From Bacteroidaceae bacterium (GTDB taxonomy: Bacteria; Bacteroidota; Bacteroidia; Bacteroidales; Bacteroidaceae): DNA of 64,000 bases. Location: positions 1 to 64,000 of the forward strand of contig JAFZWK010000067.1 of NCBI GenBank assembly GCA_017617335.1, read 5' to 3'. Positions 25,522 through 34,669 of this stretch are shown piece by piece (positions within the stretch are counted from its first letter, which is position 1; the number at the start of each line of letters is the position of its first letter). A model generated the notes under the pieces. It saw only the letters and a list, made by a program, of their open reading frames with translations, was not told where the DNA came from and ran no database searches. Made by a program: the position numbers and the translations under genes.

Positions 25522-27300
25522 TTAGCTTTGCTTCCTTTCAATGTAAGCAATGACTTCGCCCTTGCGAACGTGTTGACCTTGTCCCACCATGATGTCCACA
25601 AGTCTGCCACCTAAGCAGGCAGGGATATCGATCATCTGGCCCAGATTGTTCTGCACGTAGCAGAAGTGGCTTGCGTCAGCGTATTCCTTGCCAATGGCAG
25701 GAGCAATGCTTGTAGCAACTTCGTCACCACCGTTGACCTCGTAGAGAACGGTACCGTCTTCAGGAGCGACGATGGGATCGGCCTTGGCGTGCTTGAAGGC
25801 AGCTATGTCAGCCAGACTGATGCCTTTCTTTTGAAGCTTCTTGTCCTTGGCAGCCTGCAGGTCTTTGTTGAACTGCTCCTTGGCCATTCCATTCTTGAAG
25901 TTTCGATACTGGGTCTCATGCATGGCAAACTCGAAAAGTTCCTCGTCGTCTTCTCCACGCTCCCATCCCTTCTCTTCCATTTCTTTGATGAAGCGTGGCA
26001 GGTCATCAGGATAGTAGCTCTGGGGATCGGCATCCGTGAACTCGAAGCCTTTCTCCTTGGCAAGCGCAATCAGCTCAGGAGCGACCTCGCCAGGCAGCTT
26101 GCCGCTCTTGCCCAGAATCATGCCCCAAATGGACTCGTCCATCATGCTATAGCGAGGTTTGTGCATAGATTCCGTAAAGAGATTCATCAGGGCGATGTTC
26201 TTGACGTATTGCGAGAAGGGAGTCACCAGTGGGGGATAGCCGACACGTGGCCATACGTAAGCCACCTCGTTGAAGAGCTTCACGAGCAGGGCATCCTCGC
26301 TGTAGGGTTCCAGTCCGTCTTTCTGGCGATTGTTGTTGATGGCAGTCATCATACCAGCCAAATCGGCCATCATGCTGCCCATCATGCCTCCAGGCAGACC
26401 ACATCCCAGGAGCAGGGACGACATGAGTTTGTTGGTGGGATTCATGAAGTAGCCCAGGAAGTCCTCGATAAACTCTTGAGTCAACTTGCGGGCTTCCATA
26501 TAAGCATCCATATTGATGTCTGCCACCTTGAATCCATAATGCTTGAGCATGCTTTGCACGGAGATGATGTCAGGGTGAACCTTACCCCAGGAGAGAGGTT
26601 CGATGGCGGTGTCGATGATGTCGGCTCCAGACTTGCATACCTCCAGAATGCTTGCCATCGAGAGACCAGGACCGCTGTGGCCATGATACTGGATGATGAT
26701 GTCTGGGTGCTTGGCCTTGATCATTGCAACAAGCTTGCCCAGCATGGCAGGTTGACCTATACCAGCCATATCCTTGAGACAGATCTCAGGAGCGCCGGCC
26801 TCTATCAACTGGTCAGCGATGCCTGCATAATACTCAGCAGTATGGATGGGGGAGGTGGTGATACACAGAGTGGCTTGGGGTATCATGCCGCCCTCGAGGG
26901 CATACTTGATACTGGGTATGATATTGCGAACATCGTTCAGACCGCAGAAGATACGAGTGATGTCTACTCCTTGGGCGTGCTTTACCTTGTACATAAGCCG
27001 ACGGACATCGGCTGGAACAGGAAACATGCGCAACGCGTTGAGTCCACGATCAAGCATGTGAGTCTGAATGCCTACCTCATTGAAGGGCTTGGTGAAGGCG
27101 CGGACTGCCTTGTTGGGGTTCTCTCCATAAAGCAGGTTGACTTGCTCGAAAGCTCCACCATTGGTCTCTACACGCGCGAAGCACCCCATGCGGATGATGG
27201 CAGGTGCCACACGGACAAGTTGATCGGCTCGAGGCTGAAACTTACCTGAGCTTTGCCACATGTCACGGTATACCAAACTGAATTTAATTTCTTTTCCCAT
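25522..27300 (-). CDS. oxaloacetate decarboxylase/carboxyltransferase alpha-type subunit lacking a biotin site
   Basis: Start at ATG 27300 (MGKEIKFSLVYRDMWQSS), 592 residues. The N-terminal HMGL-like TIM barrel shows the metal-binding D of YRD, CLKDMAGI and the HGHSGPG pair typical of pyruvate carboxylase/OadA/transcarboxylase 5S subunits. A conserved carboxylase domain follows to about 500. The C-terminal end resembles the first half of a biotinyl domain (IVAPEDGTVLYEV, later GQHVRKGEVIAYIERKQS) but stops where AMKM would be, so no biotinylation lysine motif is present. It would need a separate biotin carrier protein. Likely role: moving CO2 between oxaloacetate or methylmalonyl-CoA and biotin in succinate/propionate metabolism. 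Confidence 0.85.
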   Translation of the reverse strand: MGKEIKFSLVYRDMWQSSGKFQPRADQLVRVAPAIIRMGCFARVETNGGAFEQVNLLYGENPNKAVRAFTKPFNEVGIQTHMLDRGLNALRMFPVPADVRRLMYKVKHAQGVDITRIFCGLNDVRNIIPSIKYALEGGMIPQATLCITTSPIHTAEYYAGIADQLIEAGAPEICLKDMAGIGQPAMLGKLVAMIKAKHPDIIIQYHGHSGPGLSMASILEVCKSGADIIDTAIEPLSWGKVHPDIISVQSMLKHYGFKVADINMDAYMEARKLTQEFIEDFLGYFMNPTNKLMSSLLLGCGLPGGMMGSMMADLAGMMTAINNNRQKDGLEPYSEDALLVKLFNEVAYVWPRVGYPPLVTPFSQYVKNIALMNLFTESMHKPRYSMMDESIWGMILGKSGKLPGEVAPELIALAKEKGFEFTDADPQSYYPDDLPRFIKEMEEKGWERGEDDEELFEFAMHETQYRNFKNGMAKEQFNKDLQAAKDKKLQKKGISLADIAAFKHAKADPIVAPEDGTVLYEVNGGDEVATSIAPAIGKEYADASHFCYVQNNLGQMIDIPACLGGRLVDIMVGQGQHVRKGEVIAYIERKQS

Positions 27301-27357
27301 ATTTTTCTTAATAGAATTAAGAATCAATCAGATGATTCCTTGTTATACAATCCTGAT

Positions 27358-27366
27358 GCAAAAGTA
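27358..27366 (-). promoter_or_regulatory. promoter -7 box of the carboxyltransferase gene
   Basis: TACTTTTGC on the minus strand fits TAnnTTTGC, 58 nt before the start at 27300. Confidence 0.5.
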
Positions 27367-27497
27367 CGCAAAAAAAATGGTTTCGCGTAATGAATAGGCG
27401 AAAATATTAGTGATTTATGCTTATTTTCACCCAGAGAGTCTCGTATTGCTGATTAATGGGAGGATTTCCCTTTTGTAGGCAAGGCTGGAATGACAGG

Positions 27498-28742
27498 TCA
27501 GATCTCTTCTTCCTCAGGTTCAATGGTTGCACCTGGTATGTAGCGCTTGAGGGCTCGCGCCACACCTGACTTCCAGTTGTTTATGTTGTCGCTATAAAGC
27601 TCAAGTGAGGCAACGAGGCGAATGACATTATCGAGTGGCATTCGATAGCGCAGAACGCCGCTGATGAGCTTAGCGTAGTTCCAATATTCAGGGTTGAACT
27701 TTTCGCTCAAGCCTTCCACGGTGGTCTTGTAGCCTCGCTTGTTCTGGAACTGGAAGTCATAACGTTTAGAGCCGTCTCGATTGACATGCTTGATAATCTT
27801 ACCTTTGGTGACGCTCTTTGGAAGAGAGATTCCTTCCTCGTCATCCATCAAACCAGTAAAGATTTCGTAGGGGCGGTTCTCGAGAAGACCTACGAAGGCA
27901 ACCCATTTCTCTTTGTTGTTCTGGAAGCGAACCACGTCGCAATCCAACACTTCAGGTCGTCTCTCGCAAACTGTCATGGGAATTGCCTGAACCAAATCCT
28001 CGCTGCTGAGGAACCCTTGTGCATAAAGGGCTTGAAGAATACTTTGCGAAATGGCTTCGTTGTCGTGTCGCGTATAGCGGATGTCTGTGAAGATCTGGGC
28101 CAGAGTTTCCTTGTTGTTGATCTCCACGAAATGTTGGTTCTCAGGAAGCTTTTCCTTGGGACCATAAAAACGGTCAATGCTTTCAGGCGTGTAGGGCTGG
28201 TATTGTTCTTCATGAACAAAGGAGGCCAGAGGAAGGCGATCGACCAGAGGAGGTTTCTCATCAGGCCAGCCCACAGTAAGCGTAGCGATGGGGAAAACGA
28301 GTTGTGGCAACTTTAGGGCATCGATGATCATCTGGGACATGTAGATGGTGGTGCCCAGAAAACAGATACCTAATCCTGTCTCTTCGGCCAGATTACAGAA
28401 CGTCTGGGTATAGAGGAGCGCGTCTGTGGCAGCATTAATGAAACTGAGGAGATTGTCGTATCCTGGGGTTGCCTTACGCGCAAGGCACCAATCCGTGGTT
28501 CGACGGAAATCTGCGCAGATGGTGAGCACAACAGGAGCCTCTGTGACCATGGACTGATTGAAATGGGCAGGAGCCAGCAATGCCTTGGCTTCAGCATCGC
28601 GCGTCACGATGACGCTGTAGAGTTGCAGGTTTCCCATCGTCTGAGTGCGCGAAGCTTTCTCCAATAACTGATTCAGCAGCTCATTAGGGATGGGCTGCTG
28701 GCTGTATTTCCTGATGGTTCGACGAGTCTGAATCTTCATCAT
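27498..28742 (-). CDS. nitroreductase fused to the C-terminal domain of B12-dependent ribonucleotide reductase
   Basis: A 414-residue protein. Residues about 1-250 are a flavin-dependent nitroreductase: opening RRTIRKYSQQPI, the GLGICFLGT core and the YTPESIDRFYGPKEKLPENQHF block seen in Bacteroidetes members. Residues about 255-410 match the C-terminal region of NrdJ-type, adenosylcobalamin-dependent ribonucleotide reductases: VVRFQNNKEKWVAFVGLL, PYEIFTGL, KRYDFQFQNKRGYKTTVEGL, the WNYAKLISGVLRYRMP helix and INNWKSGVARALKRYIP. The redox-cysteine tail of NrdJ is absent. The start overlaps the dnaA stop by 4 nt, so translation is probably coupled. The fusion could be a redox partner or a relic domain; I infer no activity. 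Confidence 0.8.
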   Translation of the reverse strand: MMKIQTRRTIRKYSQQPIPNELLNQLLEKASRTQTMGNLQLYSVIVTRDAEAKALLAPAHFNQSMVTEAPVVLTICADFRRTTDWCLARKATPGYDNLLSFINAATDALLYTQTFCNLAEETGLGICFLGTTIYMSQMIIDALKLPQLVFPIATLTVGWPDEKPPLVDRLPLASFVHEEQYQPYTPESIDRFYGPKEKLPENQHFVEINNKETLAQIFTDIRYTRHDNEAISQSILQALYAQGFLSSEDLVQAIPMTVCERRPEVLDCDVVRFQNNKEKWVAFVGLLENRPYEIFTGLMDDEEGISLPKSVTKGKIIKHVNRDGSKRYDFQFQNKRGYKTTVEGLSEKFNPEYWNYAKLISGVLRYRMPLDNVIRLVASLELYSDNINNWKSGVARALKRYIPGATIEPEEEEI

Positions 28743-30145
28743 TGCTTGATATTAAGTTTTGCCTCTATCTCTGCAAGAGTTGTCTGAAGCCTTTTGTTTG
28801 TTTTCAGCTTTTTCTCGATGGCTCGTATGCCATGAAGAACTGTTGCGTGGTTCCTGTTTCCAATGAGGGTGCCTATCTTGCTGTTGTTGTAGTTGGCATG
28901 CTTTTGGGCAAGGTACATGACGAGTTGTCTTGCCTCCACAATGTTGGCCTTGCGGCTGGAGCCATACACCTCGTCAGCAGTTACGTTGCAGCAGGAGCAG
29001 GCGTTCTCGATGATGGTGTCCATCGTGATAGGCTTGTGCTCGATGCGTGAGCTGTGTTTCAGTACGCGTTGGGCAAAGTTGAGATCCACCTCGCGATTGT
29101 ATACTACAGAGAAGGCGAGCAGACTGTGGATCATGCCTTCCAGTTCACGCACGCTGTCTGTCACGTTGGCTGAGATGTAGTCAATCACGTCCTGTGGGAT
29201 GCTGAGTCCGTCCTGCTCTATCTTGTTGCGAAGAATATTCTTGCGCAAGTCTTCTTCTGGTCGTTCCAGTTCAGCCAGCAAACCCCACTTGAAACGTGTG
29301 AGCAGACGGTCTGCCATGCCTTGCAGGTTCACAGGAGGACGGTCGCAGGTGAGAATAATCTGTCGTCCGTTCTGGTGCAAATGGTTGAAGATGTGGAAGA
29401 ATGTGTTCTGGGTACCTTCGAGCCCTGCAAACTCCTGAATGTCATCCATGATCAGAACGTCGATGCTCTGATAGAAATGCATGAAGTCATTAAAGGTGTT
29501 GCGACGGATGGAGTCGGTATACTGCACGTAGAAAAGGTGTGCACTCAGGTAGAGAATGCGCTTCTGGGGATACAGCTCGCGCATGCGTGTACCTATTGCA
29601 TTTACTAAATGGGTTTTTCCCACGCCGCTGGGACCATAGATGAAAAGGGGATTGAAGGTCTGCTGATCAGGATGCTCAGCGATGGCTTGCCCCACGCTTC
29701 GAGGAAGTTTATTGCTGTTGCCCTCGATGAAGTTGTCAAAGTTCTGCTTGGTGTTGAGGTAGGTCTTCCACTCTTCTGGAGCAGCGTATGCCTCACTCAG
29801 CTGTGGGCTCTTGTTCGCTCCAACGGGTTTGATGGTCTGCTCCGTAATCTCGTTCTCCTCGCTTTGCTGCTTGACAGCATTCTTCTTTACGACCTCTACC
29901 TCATAGAATAGTTTTACTCCTTCGCCATACACGCGATAGATGGCACGATGCATCAGCACGCGGAAATGTTCCTCAAGGTATTCATAGTAGAATTGACTGG
30001 GAATGTATATCACCAAAGATTTGGTCTGAGCATCGAATGACTTGAACTTGATCGGAGCGAACCAAGTCGAGTATTGCTGCTCATTAATGTTGTTTTGGAT
30101 AATAGCCAAACAACGTGCCCAAAGTATCTTTGGTGAATCAGACAT
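28739..30145 (-). CDS. dnaA: chromosomal replication initiator DnaA
   Basis: A 468-residue initiator that binds DnaA boxes and melts oriC with ATP. Domain I covers about 1-90. The AAA+ domain has Walker A GPSGVGKTHLVNA near 160, Walker B VLIMDDIQEFAG and sensor/arginine-finger segments. Domain IV at the C terminus carries the DNA-binding helix-turn-helix with NRNHATVLHGIRAI. Length is normal. It is translationally coupled (ATGA overlap) to the nitroreductase fusion. No DnaA-box cluster was found in the 450-nt gap upstream. Confidence 0.97.
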   Translation of the reverse strand: MSDSPKILWARCLAIIQNNINEQQYSTWFAPIKFKSFDAQTKSLVIYIPSQFYYEYLEEHFRVLMHRAIYRVYGEGVKLFYEVEVVKKNAVKQQSEENEITEQTIKPVGANKSPQLSEAYAAPEEWKTYLNTKQNFDNFIEGNSNKLPRSVGQAIAEHPDQQTFNPLFIYGPSGVGKTHLVNAIGTRMRELYPQKRILYLSAHLFYVQYTDSIRRNTFNDFMHFYQSIDVLIMDDIQEFAGLEGTQNTFFHIFNHLHQNGRQIILTCDRPPVNLQGMADRLLTRFKWGLLAELERPEEDLRKNILRNKIEQDGLSIPQDVIDYISANVTDSVRELEGMIHSLLAFSVVYNREVDLNFAQRVLKHSSRIEHKPITMDTIIENACSCCNVTADEVYGSSRKANIVEARQLVMYLAQKHANYNNSKIGTLIGNRNHATVLHGIRAIEKKLKTNKRLQTTLAEIEAKLNIKQ

Positions 30146-30598
30146 TATTCCTTATAAAAGTTGTTTAAGTATTGTGTTTTGTTGTCACATTCCCAATCAC
30201 GGTATACCCGTTTTGGCTCTGCAAAGTTCGGAATATTTTGTGAAATGACAAAATCCGTTTTTATCTTTATATTTTGGTCAAATGGCGTACAAAGTGTTGT
30301 TTTTCAAGGCTCCATGAGCAATAGCGCAAAATTTTTATTTTGAGGGTATTTGCAAATTTCTAACTTCCTGACACACATTCTCTTATGCTTCTTATGCAGA
30401 AAAAGTGAGTTCGGAATAATGCCTCCTTGTAACTTGCCAATAATTACCTATTTATAATCGACTAAAAAATTATTTTGACTTAAAAAGATTATTTATATTA
30501 AATTTAAATAACGCAAATTTTTTCTCTTTACACACAAGGTGGGGTTTTGTGCAAATATAGGGTCGAGGATCTCTCCTTTTGGGGAGTGAGACGACGCT
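30146..30598. other. AT-rich gap between mlaD and dnaA
   Basis: This 450-nt stretch must hold the dnaA promoter. It is AT-rich, especially 30455-30525. I see only loose matches to the promoter box and no 9-mer with fewer than two mismatches to the DnaA box. No protein-like frame is visible. Confidence 0.4.
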
Positions 30599-31477
30599 TT
30601 ATTTCTCTTTCCTGTTGAAGACAGAAAAATGGACGTAACGCTTGGGGTGCGACTTCAGATCGTTTACCAGGCTGTCGGCACTCTGGACGGTATGGTTCAG
30701 GTTATTGTAGAGACCAGGATCCTTCATCAGCATACCCAGGGAACCTTCAGGGTTCTGTATCTGGTTCATCATGTGATGAATGCTTGCCAACGTGGTGTTC
30801 ACGCTATCCATCGTGGCTTGCAGGTTGATCTGGTTCAGCTTATCCGTCATAGTGATTGCGTTTTGGCCCACTTGGGTGAAAGTGGACGTCATCTGGGGCA
30901 CATCCTTTGCAAGCAGGCGGTTCAACTCTTTGGTACTCCTGTTGAGATTCTCCGTCAGCAGTTCCGCATTCTTGAGGATGATGACCAGATTCGTGTCAGA
31001 GGCCAGACGGTTAAGTGAGGCAATAAGGGTATCAACACGTGATACGACCAGTTCCACCTGGGGCATCATCTGCTCCGCTTTCCCCATCAGGCCGCTTGCA
31101 TCACTTCCCATGATGGTGTCGCCTGGCTGGAAAGCTTCCGTCAGATTGGTCGCCAGCAGCATGTTGAGCGTGCAGCCGCCCAGCATTCCCTCGTCCAGCT
31201 TGGCGCTGCTTCCCTTTGGAATACGCAACTGGGGGTCTACCTGGATCGAGACGATAACCTCCTGAGGCTTCTCGTAAGTGATGTCGCTCACGATGCCCAC
31301 GTTATAACCATCAGCATAGACGGTGGCACTCTTGCTTAACCCTTTGGCGTTGCTGAACTTAATATAATAGGTATCTTGTGCGCTGAACAGGCTGATGCCC
31401 TTGAGGAATTTGATTCCGAAGAACAGAATCACCAAGGCAATAACTCCAGTCAGTCCTATCTTTACTTCTTTTCTCAT
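30599..31477 (-). CDS. mlaD: MlaD/MCE-family lipid transport substrate-binding protein
   Basis: A 292-residue protein anchored by one N-terminal transmembrane helix (about 7-25, GLTGVIALVILFFGIKFLKG). The MCE domain follows (about 38-120: YYIKFSNAKGLSKSATVYADGYNVGIVSDI and a GGCTLNML end), then a long helical C-terminal region with MlaD-like LN repeats. MCE proteins carry lipids across the periplasm with an MlaE-MlaF transporter. Those partners are not in the window. It lies 33 nt downstream of the amidase on the same strand, a pairing common in Bacteroidetes. Confidence 0.88.
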   Translation of the reverse strand: MRKEVKIGLTGVIALVILFFGIKFLKGISLFSAQDTYYIKFSNAKGLSKSATVYADGYNVGIVSDITYEKPQEVIVSIQVDPQLRIPKGSSAKLDEGMLGGCTLNMLLATNLTEAFQPGDTIMGSDASGLMGKAEQMMPQVELVVSRVDTLIASLNRLASDTNLVIILKNAELLTENLNRSTKELNRLLAKDVPQMTSTFTQVGQNAITMTDKLNQINLQATMDSVNTTLASIHHMMNQIQNPEGSLGMLMKDPGLYNNLNHTVQSADSLVNDLKSHPKRYVHFSVFNRKEK

Positions 31478-31510
31478 ATTGTTCTACCCTTCAGGTGTGT
31501 GGTTATGTTC

Positions 31511-32248
31511 CTATTTCTTATATGCCTTGAAGGCATTGTAGATGCTTTTTGCCATAGCACTTTGGCCGGCAGCGCTCATCAGGTAAGCCTCCTCGCTGAC
31601 GTTGTTGATGTAACCCAGCTCGATGAGGGCGCTGGGCATGCTGGTGGCTCGAAGCACCAGGAATCCAGCCTGATAGACACCCTTGTTGACTCGTCCCGCT
31701 GTGCTCTTGAACTGTTGCTGCACCAGCTTGGCGAAGTTGACGCTTTGCTCCATGTTCTTGTCCTGCATCAGTTCAAAAATGATATAGCTCTCGCTGCTCT
31801 TGGGGTCGAATCCCTCGTATTTTTGCTCGTAGTTGCTCTCCAGAGTGATTACCGAGTTCTCGCGCTTGGCGACCTCCAGATTGTCGGCTGCCCTATGCAT
31901 ACCCAGCGTGTAGGTTTCAGTCCCCTGAGGGCCGCTCTTGGCTGCAGTACTGTTCACGTGGATGCTGACAAAGAGATCAGCCTTGTTTCGATTTGCAATG
32001 TTAGCTCGTTCGTCAAGCTCCACGAACACGTCAGTCTTGCGGGTATAGATGACTTTCACGTCAGGGCAGTTCTGCTCCACCAGCTTGCCGAAAGCAAGCG
32101 CTACGGCCAGATTGATGTTCTTCTCCTTACTTTTCCGCCCAATGGCTCCAGGGTCCTTGCCACCGTGTCCAGCATCGATGACGAGGGTGTATGCTTGTGC
32201 TGAGAGGCTCATGATGAGTGTCAGCGCGATCAAAACGATTTTTTTCAC
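31511..32248 (-). CDS. N-acetylmuramoyl-L-alanine amidase (Amidase_3)
   Basis: A 245-residue secreted zinc amidase that cuts the MurNAc-L-Ala bond during cell separation. After a signal peptide (about 1-19) the zinc-binding set appears: His in DAGHGGKDPGA, a middle acidic ligand, His in VSIHVNS, and the catalytic Glu in LIELGYINN. It is a single-domain enzyme without a binding module. First gene of a pair with mlaD, behind its own promoter box. Confidence 0.93.
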   Translation of the reverse strand: MKKIVLIALTLIMSLSAQAYTLVIDAGHGGKDPGAIGRKSKEKNINLAVALAFGKLVEQNCPDVKVIYTRKTDVFVELDERANIANRNKADLFVSIHVNSTAAKSGPQGTETYTLGMHRAADNLEVAKRENSVITLESNYEQKYEGFDPKSSESYIIFELMQDKNMEQSVNFAKLVQQQFKSTAGRVNKGVYQAGFLVLRATSMPSALIELGYINNVSEEAYLMSAAGQSAMAKSIYNAFKAYKK

Positions 32249-32264
32249 AAGTCAGAAATTTTCT

Positions 32265-32273
32265 GCAAATTTA
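32265..32273 (-). promoter_or_regulatory. promoter -7 box of amidase-mlaD
   Basis: TAAATTTGC on the minus strand, ending 16 nt before the ATG at 32248. Confidence 0.5.
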
Positions 32274-32376
32274 ATCAAAAATCAGGAAAGATACAAGAAC
32301 TTTGCTCTCATTTCATTTTATAATGTATGATTGAAGGGGTAGTTTTAACAGTAAGGAAACGAAATAGCAGAAAACA

Positions 32377-32452
32377 CAACACGTTGACTTCACGATTTCA
32401 ACACGTTGTCTTTGCGATTTCAACGTGTTGTCTTTGCCGTTTCAACACGTTG
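32377..32452. repeat. 22-bp-phased CAACRYGTTG array 3
   Basis: Four full copies start at 32377, 32399, 32421 and 32443, exactly 22 bp apart. The third is in the opposite orientation (CAACGTGTTG). Fillers are related (TCTTTGC-G-TTT type). The array lies just 3' of the TonB receptor gene ending at 32460. Confidence 0.85.
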
Positions 32453-32459
32453 CCTTCTC

Positions 32460-34556
32460 TCACCATTCCATATTCCATCTTGCACCAGCCATGAGCCAGA
32501 TACCTGGCTGGCGAATGTTTCCTAGGTCGAAATAATGATGGTTGGTGAGGTTGGTCGCTTGAACGAAAACTTGGTAACGCGAATCTGTCCATTGGATCTT
32601 TAGATCCAAGGTGGCATAGGGGTTGTAGCTTACCAGTCTTCCCGTATCAGTTCCTCGCAGATAACCAGTCTTTTCGTCTATATAGTTGTCTCCGTAGAGG
32701 ATGTAATTGCCCATACGATCCTGCCAGCGAAGGCTCCAGGTGGCAGATAGTTTGTTCCAGATGCGATGATTCAGCATGGCCACCAGTTTATGGCGAAGGT
32801 ACTCCATCGCATAGTTGCTGCGATAGATCTCTGTATCATCGCGACGAGTCTGGTGCATGTAGGTGTAACCCATATCGAGGCTCTGAATCCAGATGTCTCG
32901 GCCAGCCAGTTGGCTGAACTCCAGCTTCATGTGGGCTTGAATCCCCATATTGTTGAGGTTGAAGTTGGCGCTGTGATAGCTGTCTTCGGCTGTATACATC
33001 ACCCAGTCTATCATACGTTTTCCGCAATGGTAGAATCCACGCAAGGTTCCTGTCAGTCCCATGCGATTATACTGTACGCCCAGTTGGGTGGAGCGGTTCT
33101 CTTCAGGTCGGAGTCCAGCGTTTCCATTGAGGGTGGGACTCTTGTAATAGAGGTCTGTGAAGGAGGGCAGGCGGAAACCCTTGTTGTACGACGCGTAGAC
33201 TTTCCAGCCGGATGCTGGGCGGTATGTGATGTCTATACCTGGGTAGAAGCGGTATTTGTGGTCTACGCTGGTGTTCATATTGGCCAGCACGCCTGCGCTA
33301 AAGGTCCATCTGTCGAGGATAATGTTGTGCTCCAGGTTGTAGCTCACGTTGGTGCGATTGTCTCGACGAGTGTAAAAGATGTTGTCCTCTCCTCGAACGG
33401 CAACATGCTGGTTTTCAGGGAGATCCTTTCCAAGGCTGGTGCTGAGAATGCCTTCCTGTCGAAGCTCGGCTCCAACAGCTGTACGTCCGCCCCACCAGTT
33501 GAAGAAACCACCCATGCGACCTCCGTAGACGTCAGTTTGGTGGAAATTCTCGCCAAAGGTTTGCTTGTGAACCAATTCAAAGTTATCGTAGGTGCGATTC
33601 CAGTAGACGAGAGGAGTGAGGTGGAATCTGCCTTTCGTCTCAGCTCCCACACTAATCAGGTATCGTTCGTTTCGCTCGTATTGGTCAGGATACGATGCGC
33701 TGTAGAACGTGTTGGCTCCATACGCCTTTTTGCTGAATCCGAATTGCCAGTCGAGATTGAAGTCCTGATGCTGGAGGTCACCCTGATAGTAGATTTGTCC
33801 CTTATGCCATTCGCTGTTGCTGGTTCCTCCGTCGCTGCGTCCCCCTCCACCGCTGAAGCGATTGGACACGTCTCTTGAGGTCAGGCAGAGTCTCGCGTCG
33901 GCCTCCATAGTTCCAAAGCTGCCTCCCTGTGCCCTCACGCTTAGATTGCTTTCCTTGTCGTGTCGAGTTACGATGTTGATAGCGCCTCCGAAAGCATTCC
34001 CTCCGTATATGCGGCTGGCTGCTCCCTCAAGAACCTCGATGCGCTCTATGTCGTCGATGTTGACTGGAAAATCTGCTGCTAAGTGTCCTGTGTGGGGATT
34101 GCTGATGTTGGTACCGTTGAGCAGTAGGGTGATTTGGTCAAAAGTGCCCCCATCTATACTGATGTCCGTTTGGATTCCATAGCCACCTCGTTGTCGGACA
34201 TCCACGCCAGTGGCCAGTTTCAACAGGTCGTTTACACTCTGCACCCCCGCCTTTTCGATGTCTTGACGAGTCAGTACAGTAACGATGCGTGCTGACTGCA
34301 ATTGAGTCAACGGGGCAAGAGTGCCGCTTATGGTCACTTCCTCGATCGTCTGCTCGCTGTCGTCTTCCGCATCTTCAGCGAAATGGATGGACTTCTTGGC
34401 GAGTGAAGCCTGGGCTTGTGCTGCAACTCCCAAGGTGGCGACACTCAATACGCCGATTCTAATCTGACAACGCAGACTTGCAAATGCGCTGTATCCCTTG
34501 TTGGTGAATTGCTTCCAAGTGATGACGCGAGCCCTTACTGTCTGTCTTTTTAACAT
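32460..34556 (-). CDS. BtuB-like TonB-dependent receptor with extended signal region
   Basis: A 698-residue outer membrane receptor. The N terminus is unusually long: a basic segment with RARVITWKQFTNKGYSAFASL precedes the hydrophobic RIGVLSVATLGVAAQAQA. This arrangement recurs in Bacteroidetes BtuB-like receptors and resembles the extended signal peptides of autotransporters. The plug (about 70-190) includes TRQDIEKAGVQSVNDLLK, LNGTNISNPHTGHL and RIEVLEGAASRIYGGNAFGGAINIVTR. The barrel follows to the end. It is divergent from GH97. The ligand could be cobalamin, but there is no riboswitch in the 113-nt upstream gap. Confidence 0.88.
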   Translation of the reverse strand: MLKRQTVRARVITWKQFTNKGYSAFASLRCQIRIGVLSVATLGVAAQAQASLAKKSIHFAEDAEDDSEQTIEEVTISGTLAPLTQLQSARIVTVLTRQDIEKAGVQSVNDLLKLATGVDVRQRGGYGIQTDISIDGGTFDQITLLLNGTNISNPHTGHLAADFPVNIDDIERIEVLEGAASRIYGGNAFGGAINIVTRHDKESNLSVRAQGGSFGTMEADARLCLTSRDVSNRFSGGGGRSDGGTSNSEWHKGQIYYQGDLQHQDFNLDWQFGFSKKAYGANTFYSASYPDQYERNERYLISVGAETKGRFHLTPLVYWNRTYDNFELVHKQTFGENFHQTDVYGGRMGGFFNWWGGRTAVGAELRQEGILSTSLGKDLPENQHVAVRGEDNIFYTRRDNRTNVSYNLEHNIILDRWTFSAGVLANMNTSVDHKYRFYPGIDITYRPASGWKVYASYNKGFRLPSFTDLYYKSPTLNGNAGLRPEENRSTQLGVQYNRMGLTGTLRGFYHCGKRMIDWVMYTAEDSYHSANFNLNNMGIQAHMKLEFSQLAGRDIWIQSLDMGYTYMHQTRRDDTEIYRSNYAMEYLRHKLVAMLNHRIWNKLSATWSLRWQDRMGNYILYGDNYIDEKTGYLRGTDTGRLVSYNPYATLDLKIQWTDSRYQVFVQATNLTNHHYFDLGNIRQPGIWLMAGARWNMEW

Positions 34557-34607
34557 GTAATTACTAATTTACTTGAATGTAAATCCCACATTTTTCTTTT
34601 TTCAGGT

Positions 34608-34616
34608 GCAAAGATA
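34608..34616 (-). promoter_or_regulatory. promoter -7 box of the BtuB-like receptor
   Basis: TATCTTTGC on the minus strand, 51 nt before the ATG at 34556. Confidence 0.6.
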
Positions 34617-34638
34617 TGGAATTTTCAGGGGAAAATCG

Positions 34639-34647
34639 TATCTTTGC
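34639..34647 (+). promoter_or_regulatory. promoter -7 box of the GH97 gene
   Basis: TATCTTTGC on the plus strand, 22 nt before the ATG at 34670, facing away from the receptor promoter. Confidence 0.6.
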
Positions 34648-34669
34648 CTTATAACAGTTGTAAAATGAC

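Noticed and set aside
30146..30598. Possible origin of replication upstream of dnaA
   Set aside because: The gap is AT-rich, but no 9-mer with fewer than two mismatches to the DnaA box was found, and dnaA is not always next to oriC in this phylum.
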